Positions 8,677 to 16,015 of a stretch of 43,292 bases of DNA are shown piece by piece. A program made the position numbers and the translations under genes. The stretch is from Verrucomicrobiota bacterium (lineage in GTDB: Bacteria > Verrucomicrobiota > Verrucomicrobiia > Opitutales > UBA953): the NCBI GenBank assembly GCA_016871415.1, contig VHDL01000017.1:1-43292 (forward strand), written 5' to 3'. Below the pieces are notes generated by a model that was given only the letters and a program-made list of their open reading frames with translations, had not been told where the DNA came from and made no database searches. The number at the start of each line of letters is the position of its first letter. The stretch's first letter is position 1.

Positions 8677-9885
8677 TCAGCGGACCTCCTGATAGTCGGA
8701 GGTGAGGGTCAGGTCGCCCGCGTAGGCGTTGATGTACCAGGCCGTGGTTCCGGAGGGCAAGGGAGCGCTGACGGTCGTGCCGCCGCCGCCGCTGGCGGCC
8801 ATGGCCGGCGTCTCGACCCATTTGCGCGTGCCGGTGAAGCCCATGTCCGTGGTCGTGACGAGCACGGCACGCGTGAGCGGTTTCGAGGAATGGAAGACGG
8901 CGATGGCGGTGCCGGATTCGGTCTTGGCCGAGGGGGACGTTCCCCAGGGCTTGCCGGTCTCGACGACGCTCTTCGCGAACGCATAGCTGTCCGGCGGATT
9001 CCAGCCGGCCGGATGGCTGTGGCCCATCTTCGTGATGAGGGAGACCGTGCGCGGCCCCGGGGTCTTGCGGTAGTGCTCGGCCTGGCAGCCGAGGGGGAAG
9101 TGGGCGTCCTGAGGCCAGGAGAGCCAGAGCACGGGCATCTTCACGCGGTCGGCGTAGTTCATGCCGTCCCAGACCCGCTTGTAGCCTTCGTTGTCATGCA
9201 GGGCCCGGCCCCAGTGGTTCTCGGCGTCGAAGAGGTGGCCGCAGCCGTAGGTCGGGATCGCGAAGGCGAAGCGGTCGTCCAGGCCGATGACGGTGCTCGT
9301 GATCACGCCGCCCCAGGAGATGCCCATCACGCCGATCTTGGAGGCGTCGACTTCCGGCAGTGAGCGCAGGAGCGAATTCGCTAGCATCGTGTCCGCGAGC
9401 GCGTGATACATCCACTGTTCCTTCAGCGGCAGCTTGGTGTCGGCGAACGTGCCGTCGCGGGCCGGACCTGAGAAGGGATGGCGGGCCCACGTCTGCCTGC
9501 CTTTCTGCGGATTCGTGTTCACGTCGGTCTGGCCCTCGACGGCGATGCTGATCGCCGCGAAGCCCTGGTCGTTCCATTTGCGCACCCATTCCTTGAAGGC
9601 CGTGCCGCCCCCGCCGTGGACAAGGACCATGCCCGGGACCTTGCTTTCACGCTTGGCGGGCAGGCCGAGCCACGCGAAGACGCGGGTGGGCTTCCCTTGG
9701 TAGGGCAGGGCGTCGTAGAAGATGGGGCGGATCGCGCCGTCCGCCTTGAACCCCTCTGCCTCGCGAATCCTCGGCGCCGCCTCGCAGTCATGAGGCAGGA
9801 TCGTCCGGATGGGGTCGGGGGTCGATTCGGCGCCGAGGGCGGCGGCGAAGAGGAGAAGGCAGGCGCGGAGGGGCGTGGTTTTCAT
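8677..9885 (-). CDS. Secreted alpha/beta hydrolase, acetyl-xylan-esterase-like
   Basis: 402-aa secreted hydrolase with a signal peptide at about residues 1-19. The alpha/beta core starts near residue 85 (GMVLVHGGGGTAFKEW). The nucleophile elbow is G-I-S190-W-G-G, the acid is likely D260 (WPQD) and the catalytic His is H289 (KMGHSHPAGW). This layout fits the dienelactone-hydrolase/acetyl-xylan-esterase/PhoPQ-related group. The last 90 or so residues look like a small beta-rich appended domain. Removing acyl groups from a decorated polysaccharide would fit the neighbours, but the ester is unknown. The ATG overlaps the upstream sulfatase stop (ATGA). A 50-base gap separates it from the GT41 gene. 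Confidence 0.85.
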   Translation of the reverse strand: MKTTPLRACLLLFAAALGAESTPDPIRTILPHDCEAAPRIREAEGFKADGAIRPIFYDALPYQGKPTRVFAWLGLPAKRESKVPGMVLVHGGGGTAFKEWVRKWNDQGFAAISIAVEGQTDVNTNPQKGRQTWARHPFSGPARDGTFADTKLPLKEQWMYHALADTMLANSLLRSLPEVDASKIGVMGISWGGVITSTVIGLDDRFAFAIPTYGCGHLFDAENHWGRALHDNEGYKRVWDGMNYADRVKMPVLWLSWPQDAHFPLGCQAEHYRKTPGPRTVSLITKMGHSHPAGWNPPDSYAFAKSVVETGKPWGTSPSAKTESGTAIAVFHSSKPLTRAVLVTTTDMGFTGTRKWVETPAMAASGGGGTTVSAPLPSGTTAWYINAYAGDLTLTSDYQEVR

Positions 9886-11966
9886 TTCGCGACCTTCACG
9901 TTGCGGAAGCCTGCGCTGGCGCCGAATGCGAGCAGGTCGATCGAGGTCTTGTGCTTGCCGAGGCTGGGATGCTTGCCCTTGAAGGTCTGGTCGTTGACTT
10001 GGACGGTCACCTCATCGCCTTGGAAGGTCAGTCGGACTGGAAGCCATGCGCCGGCCGGGAGTTTGAGGTTCTTCTTGGCGATGTCTTCGGTGGCCGTGGC
10101 GGGTTCGCCCTTGGAGGGATTCTTGGTCAGAATCGCCGAGGCGCGCGAGATCACCAGGCGGAAGCCTGCGTCGCCGGCGCCGAAGCGGAGCGAGACGCGG
10201 TTCGCGCCCTGCAGGTTCAGTTCGCAGTCCAGTACGCCGTCGCCCAAGGTCAGCGGCGCCCGCAGCGAGGCGGGCTTCTCGGAGCCGCCCTTCGGCGTCG
10301 CGAAGGCCCCGCCATCCCTGGCGGACCACTCACCCGGGGAGACGATCCAGGGCTTGCCTGGCAGTCCGGCCAAGGTTTCGGCGAGCACGACGGTTCCGGA
10401 TGGCTTCGACAATGTCGCGATTGGGGTGCGGGCGGGCTTCACGTCGGCGGGCGGTAGCTCGCGGCTGTAGCCGCCGTCGCGATAACGGCGGAGGAGGTCC
10501 TTGAGTTCGGCCACGACCAGAGGGTGCTCGGCGGAGACGTCCTTGGTCTCAGCAGGGTCGGCGACGGTGTCGTAGAGCTGGGGGCGGAACTGGTCCTTGC
10601 GGGACTTGCGGACGCCTTCCTTGATCTCCTCGACCGGCACGCCCTCGATCCACTTCCAGCGGCCCTTGCGGATGGCGAAGTTGCCGTCCGCGCTGTGGAC
10701 GATCACGTCCTCGCGGCCCCTGGCGCCTTCCTGGCCGAGCAGCACGGGCAGGAAGCTGCGACTGTCTTCGGCGCCGACTTCCTTGGCCGGCAGTGCGGTG
10801 CCGGTGAGTTCGGCGGTCGTGGCGAGGATGTCGACGACGCTCACGGTCTGCGTGGAGGTCGATCCAGCGGCCACCTTGCCTGGCCAGCGTGCGATGAAGG
10901 GCACTTTGAATCCGCCCTCCCAGACGTCGTGCTTGCCGCCGCGGATGGCGCCGTTGACGCGCAAGCCGGCCTTGAAGGCGGCGGTCTGGAGGAGGCGCTC
11001 GACGTCGGGCTTGAAGACGCCGCCGTTGTCGCTGGTGAAGAGGACGAGGGTGTCCTTGGTGACTCCCATGCGGTCCAGGGCGCTCAGGATCCGGCCCACG
11101 CTGTGGTCGAGCTCGTGGATCCAGTCGCCGTAGGGTCCCGCGGCGCTGCTTCCGGCCAGCGCCTTGTCGGGCGTGACGGGGTTGTGGACGGCGACGGGGG
11201 TGAAGTAGAGGAAGAAGGGGCGGTCCTTGGGCTGCGCCTCAAGCCAGGCCTCGGCCTTGTCGGTGAGCACCTTCATCACGCGCTCGTTCTTCCGGCGCGG
11301 AGCGTCCAGCTCAAGGATCCTGGCCTTGCCGTTCTCCATGTCCTCGGGGCCGTACGTCGGCTTGTAGTCGGCGCTGTCCGCGTCGGGCCCGGCGATCTTC
11401 ATGCCCGCGGGGATCTTTCCGGAACGGAGGCCGTAGACGAAACGGTTCTCGACGTAGACGCCGGTCAGGTCGCCGTGGTTGCTCGGGACGCCGAAGTGGT
11501 AGTCGAAGCCGATGTCCAAGGGGCCGGGCGAGAGTTCGCCGGTGTAGTCGGTCCGCCACTTGGGATCCTCGTTCTCCCGGCCGTATCCGAGGTGCCACTT
11601 GCCGACGGCCGCCGTGGCGTAGCCCTTGGAATTGAGGAGCGAGGCCAGGTTGACGCGCGTGGGCTCGATGTGCAGCGGCGAGAACGTGCCGAGCACCTCG
11701 TGCGTCAGCGTGGTGCGCCAGCAGTAGCGCCCCGTGAGCAGCGAGTAACGGGTAGGGGAGCAGACCGATGAGGTCGTGTTGCCATCGGTGAATCGCCGGC
11801 CCTCGGCGGCGAGGCGGTCGATCGCGGGGGTGCGGACGAGCTTGGGGTCGGCGCCGTAGCAGCCGGCGCTGGCGTAGCCGTAGTCGTCGGCCAGGATGAC
11901 CACGATGTTGGGCCGGTCGGCGGCTGCGGCCGTGAGCGCGATCAGAAGGGAGAGAAGGGGACGCAT
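9882..11966 (-). CDS. Sulfatase with C-terminal concanavalin-like domain
   Basis: 694-aa secreted protein, longer than the usual 450-550 aa. The signal peptide is about residues 1-16. Sulfatase motifs are ILADDYGYASAGCYG (D27, D28), C69-S-P-T-R, VGKWHLGYG and LFTSDNGGVFKPD. The sulfatase domain ends near residue 500. Residues about 515-694 form a separate beta-sandwich that looks like DUF1080/LamG (VSLRFGAGDAGFRLVISR, then VRLTFQGDEVTVQVND), the same fold class as the stand-alone proteins at 2428, 34780 and 36874. The fusion suggests the lectin-like domain targets the enzyme to its glycan. It starts 4 bases after the upstream sulfatase stop. It is a paralogue of the sulfatase at 5103-6647. 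Confidence 0.93.
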   Translation of the reverse strand: MRPLLSLLIALTAAAADRPNIVVILADDYGYASAGCYGADPKLVRTPAIDRLAAEGRRFTDGNTTSSVCSPTRYSLLTGRYCWRTTLTHEVLGTFSPLHIEPTRVNLASLLNSKGYATAAVGKWHLGYGRENEDPKWRTDYTGELSPGPLDIGFDYHFGVPSNHGDLTGVYVENRFVYGLRSGKIPAGMKIAGPDADSADYKPTYGPEDMENGKARILELDAPRRKNERVMKVLTDKAEAWLEAQPKDRPFFLYFTPVAVHNPVTPDKALAGSSAAGPYGDWIHELDHSVGRILSALDRMGVTKDTLVLFTSDNGGVFKPDVERLLQTAAFKAGLRVNGAIRGGKHDVWEGGFKVPFIARWPGKVAAGSTSTQTVSVVDILATTAELTGTALPAKEVGAEDSRSFLPVLLGQEGARGREDVIVHSADGNFAIRKGRWKWIEGVPVEEIKEGVRKSRKDQFRPQLYDTVADPAETKDVSAEHPLVVAELKDLLRRYRDGGYSRELPPADVKPARTPIATLSKPSGTVVLAETLAGLPGKPWIVSPGEWSARDGGAFATPKGGSEKPASLRAPLTLGDGVLDCELNLQGANRVSLRFGAGDAGFRLVISRASAILTKNPSKGEPATATEDIAKKNLKLPAGAWLPVRLTFQGDEVTVQVNDQTFKGKHPSLGKHKTSIDLLAFGASAGFRNVKVAK

Positions 11967-11970
11967 GGAG

Positions 11971-13476
11971 TCATTTCCCTTCCGCGGCCCACTTCTTCAT
12001 CTGGGCGATGTTGCGTTCGACCTCGGGGTTGCCCTTGGCGACGTAGACTTTCATGTCGCTGTCATACATGGCCTCCGATTCGGGCGCGGGATCCTTGGTG
12101 GCGGCAAGTTTGGCGTCCAGGCGTCGGCGATGTTCCTCGAGGACGGCCGCATGGGCCGGGTCGCCGGCCAGGTTACGGGTCTGCCAGGGGTCCGAGGCCA
12201 GTTCATAGAGCTCCTCGCGAGGGCGGGTGGGGCTGAAGAGCAGTTTTTCGGAGAGCTCGGACAGGGAGCCGGAGGCGTGCAGCTCGCGCAGGCGCTGGAC
12301 GATCTGCTTGCCGTCCTTGTAGGCGCAGGGCTGCAGGTGGGGGCGTTCCGGGTGATAGTTACGGACGTAGATGAACTTGTCCGTGCGCAGGCTGCGTATC
12401 TTCTCCGTGGTCTCGTCGCATCGGTCGCGGGCCGAGAAGGCCTCTTCGCGCTTCACATAGGTCGGCGCGAGCACGTCCTTGCCCTGCATCCAGTTTGGGA
12501 CGCCCAGGCCGGCGGCGGCGAGCGAGACGGCCGCGAGGTCGATGTGCTCGACGACGTCCGACCGGACCTGGCCGGCGGCGACGCCGGGGCCGCGGATGAC
12601 GAGCGGCACGTGCGCGCCTTCCTCGTAGAGGAACTGTTTGCCGCGGGCATGGCTGATGCCGTGGTCGGTCATGAAGATGACCAGGGTGCTCCCGAGCAGT
12701 CCTTCTTTCTCAAGTCTGGCGAGCACACGTCCGACGTGGAGGTCGGTCAGGCGGACGGCGTCGAGGTAGTCGGCCCAGTCCTGCAGGAGGACGGGGTCGC
12801 GCGGATAGTAGGGCGGCAGGCTGACTTTGGCGGGTTCGGTGCCCGCCCCGAGCTCACGTTTCACGCGCTCGCGGAACTGGGCGCGGGCGGCGTCCGTTCC
12901 CTCGCGCAGTTTGCCGCCATGCAGTTGCACCTGCATGAAGAACGGCTGGTCCGCCTTGCGGCCGGCCCAGTCATGCGAGTCGTAGATGGCGGGGTCCCAC
13001 TCGAAGTTGTAGTCGGTCTTGCCGAGCCGGCCTGCGGCCGAGGTCTTGGCCTTCTTGCCCTTGGGCTGGCCGAAGGGGAGTCCGCGGAAGTCCAGGTCGG
13101 GCAGGCCGCTGCCGATGCAGGTGTAGTAGCCGGCGTTCTGGAAGAGCTTGGGCGTCGGCACGACCTCGGCGGGCAGGCGGATCTTGAGTTCGCCCCGGCC
13201 GCTGCGGTGGTGGTGCGCTCCGATCGTCGTCTGGTACATGCCCGTGACGAGGGCGGATCGGCAGGGGGAGCAGACCGGCGCGGTCACGTAGGCGCGGCTG
13301 AAGCGCGTGCCCTCGCGGGCGAGTCGGTCGACGTTCGGGGTGGCGACGGTCTTCTCGCCGTAGCAGCCGAAGTTGGCCGACATGTCGTCCACGATGAACC
13401 ACAGCACGTTGGGCCGGTCGGCGGCCGCGGCCGTGACGGCGAAGAACAAGACCAGCAGGTGTCGCATATTGCGCAT
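11971..13476 (-). CDS. Heparan N-sulfatase (SGSH)-like sulfatase with CSPCR active site
   Basis: 501-aa secreted sulfatase starting at ATG 13476; residue 4 is an alternative Met. The signal peptide is about residues 1-19. The calcium Asp pair is in WFIVDDMSANFGCYG (D30, D31). The active site is C69-S-P-C72-R followed by SALVTGMYQTTIGAHHHRSG, typical of N-sulfoglucosamine sulfohydrolase-like enzymes. GKTDYNFEWDP and the distal site FMTDHGISHARGK agree, with His replacing Asn as in that group. Position 4 of the signature is Cys rather than Ser or Thr, which is unusual. N- or O-sulfated hexosamine is a likely but unproven substrate. It follows a palindromic repeat (13484-13515) and starts the run 13476 to 8677. 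Confidence 0.93.
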   Translation of the reverse strand: MRNMRHLLVLFFAVTAAAADRPNVLWFIVDDMSANFGCYGEKTVATPNVDRLAREGTRFSRAYVTAPVCSPCRSALVTGMYQTTIGAHHHRSGRGELKIRLPAEVVPTPKLFQNAGYYTCIGSGLPDLDFRGLPFGQPKGKKAKTSAAGRLGKTDYNFEWDPAIYDSHDWAGRKADQPFFMQVQLHGGKLREGTDAARAQFRERVKRELGAGTEPAKVSLPPYYPRDPVLLQDWADYLDAVRLTDLHVGRVLARLEKEGLLGSTLVIFMTDHGISHARGKQFLYEEGAHVPLVIRGPGVAAGQVRSDVVEHIDLAAVSLAAAGLGVPNWMQGKDVLAPTYVKREEAFSARDRCDETTEKIRSLRTDKFIYVRNYHPERPHLQPCAYKDGKQIVQRLRELHASGSLSELSEKLLFSPTRPREELYELASDPWQTRNLAGDPAHAAVLEEHRRRLDAKLAATKDPAPESEAMYDSDMKVYVAKGNPEVERNIAQMKKWAAEGK

Positions 13477-13483
13477 GAATAAA

Positions 13484-13515
13484 GGGGTCAGACCCCATTA
13501 ATAGGGTCTGACCCC
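13484..13515. repeat. Palindromic intergenic repeat (GGGGTCAGACCCC type)
   Basis: Two 13-base arms, GGGGTCAGACCCC and AGGGTCTGACCCC, flank ATTAAT and pair at 12 of 13 positions. Each arm is itself nearly palindromic. The element fills most of the 61-base gap between the VCBS gene and the downstream sulfatase. It looks like a short REP-like or miniature mobile repeat. As RNA it could also end or attenuate transcription leaving the VCBS gene, although no U-run follows. Only this one copy was seen in the window. Confidence 0.7.
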
Positions 13516-13537
13516 ATCAGGGGGAATGTGCAGGGGG

Positions 13538-14776
13538 TTACTTCTGGGTGAAGACAAAGACGCCATGCTTGTTGGCGATGACGATGTCAGGCTTGCCGTC
13601 CTTGTTGAGCGCGCCGGTCCAGAACTGCGTGCCCACGCCGCTCTCGCGGTCGATCTGGTGGGGGACGAACTTGGCGCCGCCCTTGCCGTCGCGCACGAGC
13701 TCGAACCAGAACAGCACGGGGTCGCCCATGGGGTCGTCATCGTTCTTGGGTCCGTGCGCCCAGCGGCGCTTGCCGGTCACGATGTCGGGCAGGCCGTCGC
13801 CGTTGACGTCAACCAGCTGCATCGCGTGGAGCTGGCTGAAGCCGGCGGCATGCGAATTCTCCTCCTTGGTCTTGCCCAGGATGACGTGCTCCTTGAACGA
13901 GCCGTCGGCGTTCTGCTCGAACCAGGAGAGGCCGTAGCCGTGGGCCTTGATGCTGGTGATGACGTCGTTGCGGCCGTCGTTATTGACGTCGTAGACGTAC
14001 ATCTGGGCGCCGCCCTGCCCGAAGGAGGCCGGATGGAACTTCCAGTCGGAGTCCTTGGAGGTGTCGGCCGGCTGTTCATACCAGCCATCCTTTTCGAGGA
14101 TGTCGACGCGGCCGTCTCCATTGACGTCCCCGGCGCCGTAGCCGTGGGTGTACTTGAAGATCTTCTGATCGTTGGCCGGCGACTTGGGGGTAATGGGGCG
14201 GAAACGTCCTTTGGCGAAGGGGTTCTTCCAGTCGATCTCGACATAGCCGAACTGCCCGCCGGACTTGCCGCCTTTGGCCTTGGCGGGTTTCACGAGGTCG
14301 CTGGAATGGCAGAGGAGTTCCGGCTTGCCGTCGCCATTGATGTCGACGAGGTCGGGCGACTCGCCGTCAGCGACGTCGAAGATGTTGTGCCGGGTCCAGT
14401 CGCCAGCCTTGCCTTGCGGATTCTCGAAGACGAAGGCGGGCTCGCCCGGTAGGCCGTAGACCAAGATGTCGGACCAGCCGTCGCCATTGAAGTCATAGGC
14501 GAATTGGATGAAGTAGTCGGAGTAGGTGAGGGGGTTGTAGGGCGTCTTGTTGGGGCCGGAGGGATTGTCGCGCTCAGGCGTGTAGGACGCGCGCCGCTTG
14601 AAGTCGGGTCCGAACCAGATGTGACGGCCGGCGGCGACGTCGGGCTTGCCGTCCTGATTGAAGTCGGCGACCGCGCAGCCTTCGGCGACGAAGTCCTTGG
14701 TGACGGTGACCTTGTCGAAGGCGACCGGTGCGGCGACGGAGGACGCGGCCACGAGGAGGGGGGCGAAGATACGCAT
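13538..14776 (-). CDS. FG-GAP/VCBS calcium-binding repeat secreted protein
   Basis: 412-aa secreted protein with a signal peptide at about residues 1-16. It carries repeated D-x-N-x-D-G-x-x-D calcium loops: DFNQDGKPD, DFNGDGWSD, DINGDGKPE, DVNGDGRVD, DVNNDGRND and DVNGDGLPD, plus a final NKDGKPD. This is the integrin-like FG-GAP/VCBS beta-propeller, generally used for binding or adhesion outside the cell; no catalytic motif is visible. It is isolated by a 61-base gap downstream, which contains the palindromic repeat, and a 60-base gap upstream, so it may be monocistronic. It is the only gene here ending in TAA; the others end in TGA. Glycan or surface attachment is a reasonable guess. Confidence 0.88.
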   Translation of the reverse strand: MRIFAPLLVAASSVAAPVAFDKVTVTKDFVAEGCAVADFNQDGKPDVAAGRHIWFGPDFKRRASYTPERDNPSGPNKTPYNPLTYSDYFIQFAYDFNGDGWSDILVYGLPGEPAFVFENPQGKAGDWTRHNIFDVADGESPDLVDINGDGKPELLCHSSDLVKPAKAKGGKSGGQFGYVEIDWKNPFAKGRFRPITPKSPANDQKIFKYTHGYGAGDVNGDGRVDILEKDGWYEQPADTSKDSDWKFHPASFGQGGAQMYVYDVNNDGRNDVITSIKAHGYGLSWFEQNADGSFKEHVILGKTKEENSHAAGFSQLHAMQLVDVNGDGLPDIVTGKRRWAHGPKNDDDPMGDPVLFWFELVRDGKGGAKFVPHQIDRESGVGTQFWTGALNKDGKPDIVIANKHGVFVFTQK

Positions 14777-14836
14777 GGGGGTGCGGTTATGACAGCCGCC
14801 CGCCCCCTTGGTTGCGAGGGTAAACTGGAGCCGACC

Positions 14837-16015
14837 TCACTCCAGCCGCCCGAACATGATGCGTTCCTTTCGACTTGGATCAGCATCGCCTTGGGTGACG
14901 CAGAGCCAGATCGCGCCTTCGTGCTCGTGGAAGGAGGGGTATTGGAAGGACTGCGGCGTCTGGAAGCGGTATTTGCGTTCCCAGGTTTTGCCATCGCGGG
15001 AGATGTCCACGTTGAACACGCTTCGGTTCGCGCCCTGAATGCTTGTCGCCTCCTGCCAGCCGAGGTAATAGAGTCCGCCGAACCGGTCGAAAGTGGGCTT
15101 GGAGTTCTGGCCGTTAGGCACGAAGGGCATCGGCCGACCTACGGTCCAGCTCCGCCCGTCACGGCTGGTGGTGAAGTGGTAGTTGCCCTTGTCGTTGCGG
15201 CAGATCGCCATCCAGGTACCGTCGGGCAGGCGGTTGACGGCTGATTCGCTGAGCGCGGCGGACTGTGGCTCGTTGTAGTGGCCGAGCACTTCGAAGGTCT
15301 CCAGGTCGTCATGCACGAGCGCCAAGGCGTTCTGGCGGCCGGTGAAGTTGTTCAGCGCGACATGGAGCTTGCCGTCGAACGTCTTGAAGGAATCGAAGAC
15401 GAAGAAGAAGGAGTCCGATGCCTTCTTTTTGAACCCGTGAGCCGCCGCGTCGGCATGAAAGTGCTGCGGCTGGAAGTCAAAGGTGCCCGCCGCGGTCTTG
15501 AGCTTCGCCTTGTGGATCGTCGGCGCGAACTCATTCCGGCCCAGGTCGAAATCGCGATACCACATCTGCGACTGCCTTTGCCCCGGAGCCTGGCTCACGA
15601 AGTAGCAACGCAGCGTCCGCGCGTCTTTCTGGAGGATTCGGGGCACCCAGCAAGCGCCGGACGGGAGGGTCTCGTTCGCAAACGCCTGCTCCCCCTTCGC
15701 GAAGTCGATGACGCGTTCCGTTTTAAGCGTCCTGAGGTTCACGATGGACAACGTGGAGTAGATGAAGGGCCAGCCGCCGTCTTCCCCTCCTTTGAGGTCG
15801 TTGACTTCGGAGACGACGTAGGCCCGCTCACCCACACAGGCGAACTCCGCGTCATGCGCGCCTTTCACCTGCGGCGCGGTGACGCGGACGAGGCCGGCCA
15901 TGACGCGGTCCCCCGCAGCTTTCGGATCCCACCCGTCCGGAATCAGCCGGGCGCCATCGGGCGAGGCGGCGCAGCCGGCGAGGAGCAGTGAGCAGGCGAG
16001 CAAGGCGGTTTTCAT
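14837..16015 (-). CDS. Sialidase-superfamily (BNR/Asp-box) lipoprotein
   Basis: 392-aa lipoprotein. The ATG at 16015 is chosen because it overlaps the upstream stop (ATGA) and gives a lipobox LLAGC with the Cys at residue 15; an in-frame longer start lacks a signal sequence. The body is a beta-propeller with Asp-box-like turns TTSRDGRSWT and ISRDGKTWER and strands typical of the sialidase/neuraminidase superfamily. The full catalytic set of GH33 (Arg triad, Tyr/Glu pair) cannot be confirmed by eye, so it may be a different exo-glycosidase or a binder. It is translationally coupled to the tandem sialidase-like protein upstream, and the two probably act on the same glycan. Confidence 0.8.
   Translation of the reverse strand: MKTALLACSLLLAGCAASPDGARLIPDGWDPKAAGDRVMAGLVRVTAPQVKGAHDAEFACVGERAYVVSEVNDLKGGEDGGWPFIYSTLSIVNLRTLKTERVIDFAKGEQAFANETLPSGACWVPRILQKDARTLRCYFVSQAPGQRQSQMWYRDFDLGRNEFAPTIHKAKLKTAAGTFDFQPQHFHADAAAHGFKKKASDSFFFVFDSFKTFDGKLHVALNNFTGRQNALALVHDDLETFEVLGHYNEPQSAALSESAVNRLPDGTWMAICRNDKGNYHFTTSRDGRSWTVGRPMPFVPNGQNSKPTFDRFGGLYYLGWQEATSIQGANRSVFNVDISRDGKTWERKYRFQTPQSFQYPSFHEHEGAIWLCVTQGDADPSRKERIMFGRLE

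Noticed and set aside
14777-14836. Possible small gene or RNA in the gap before the VCBS gene
   Set aside because: Only 60 bases with no start, Shine-Dalgarno sequence or stable hairpin.
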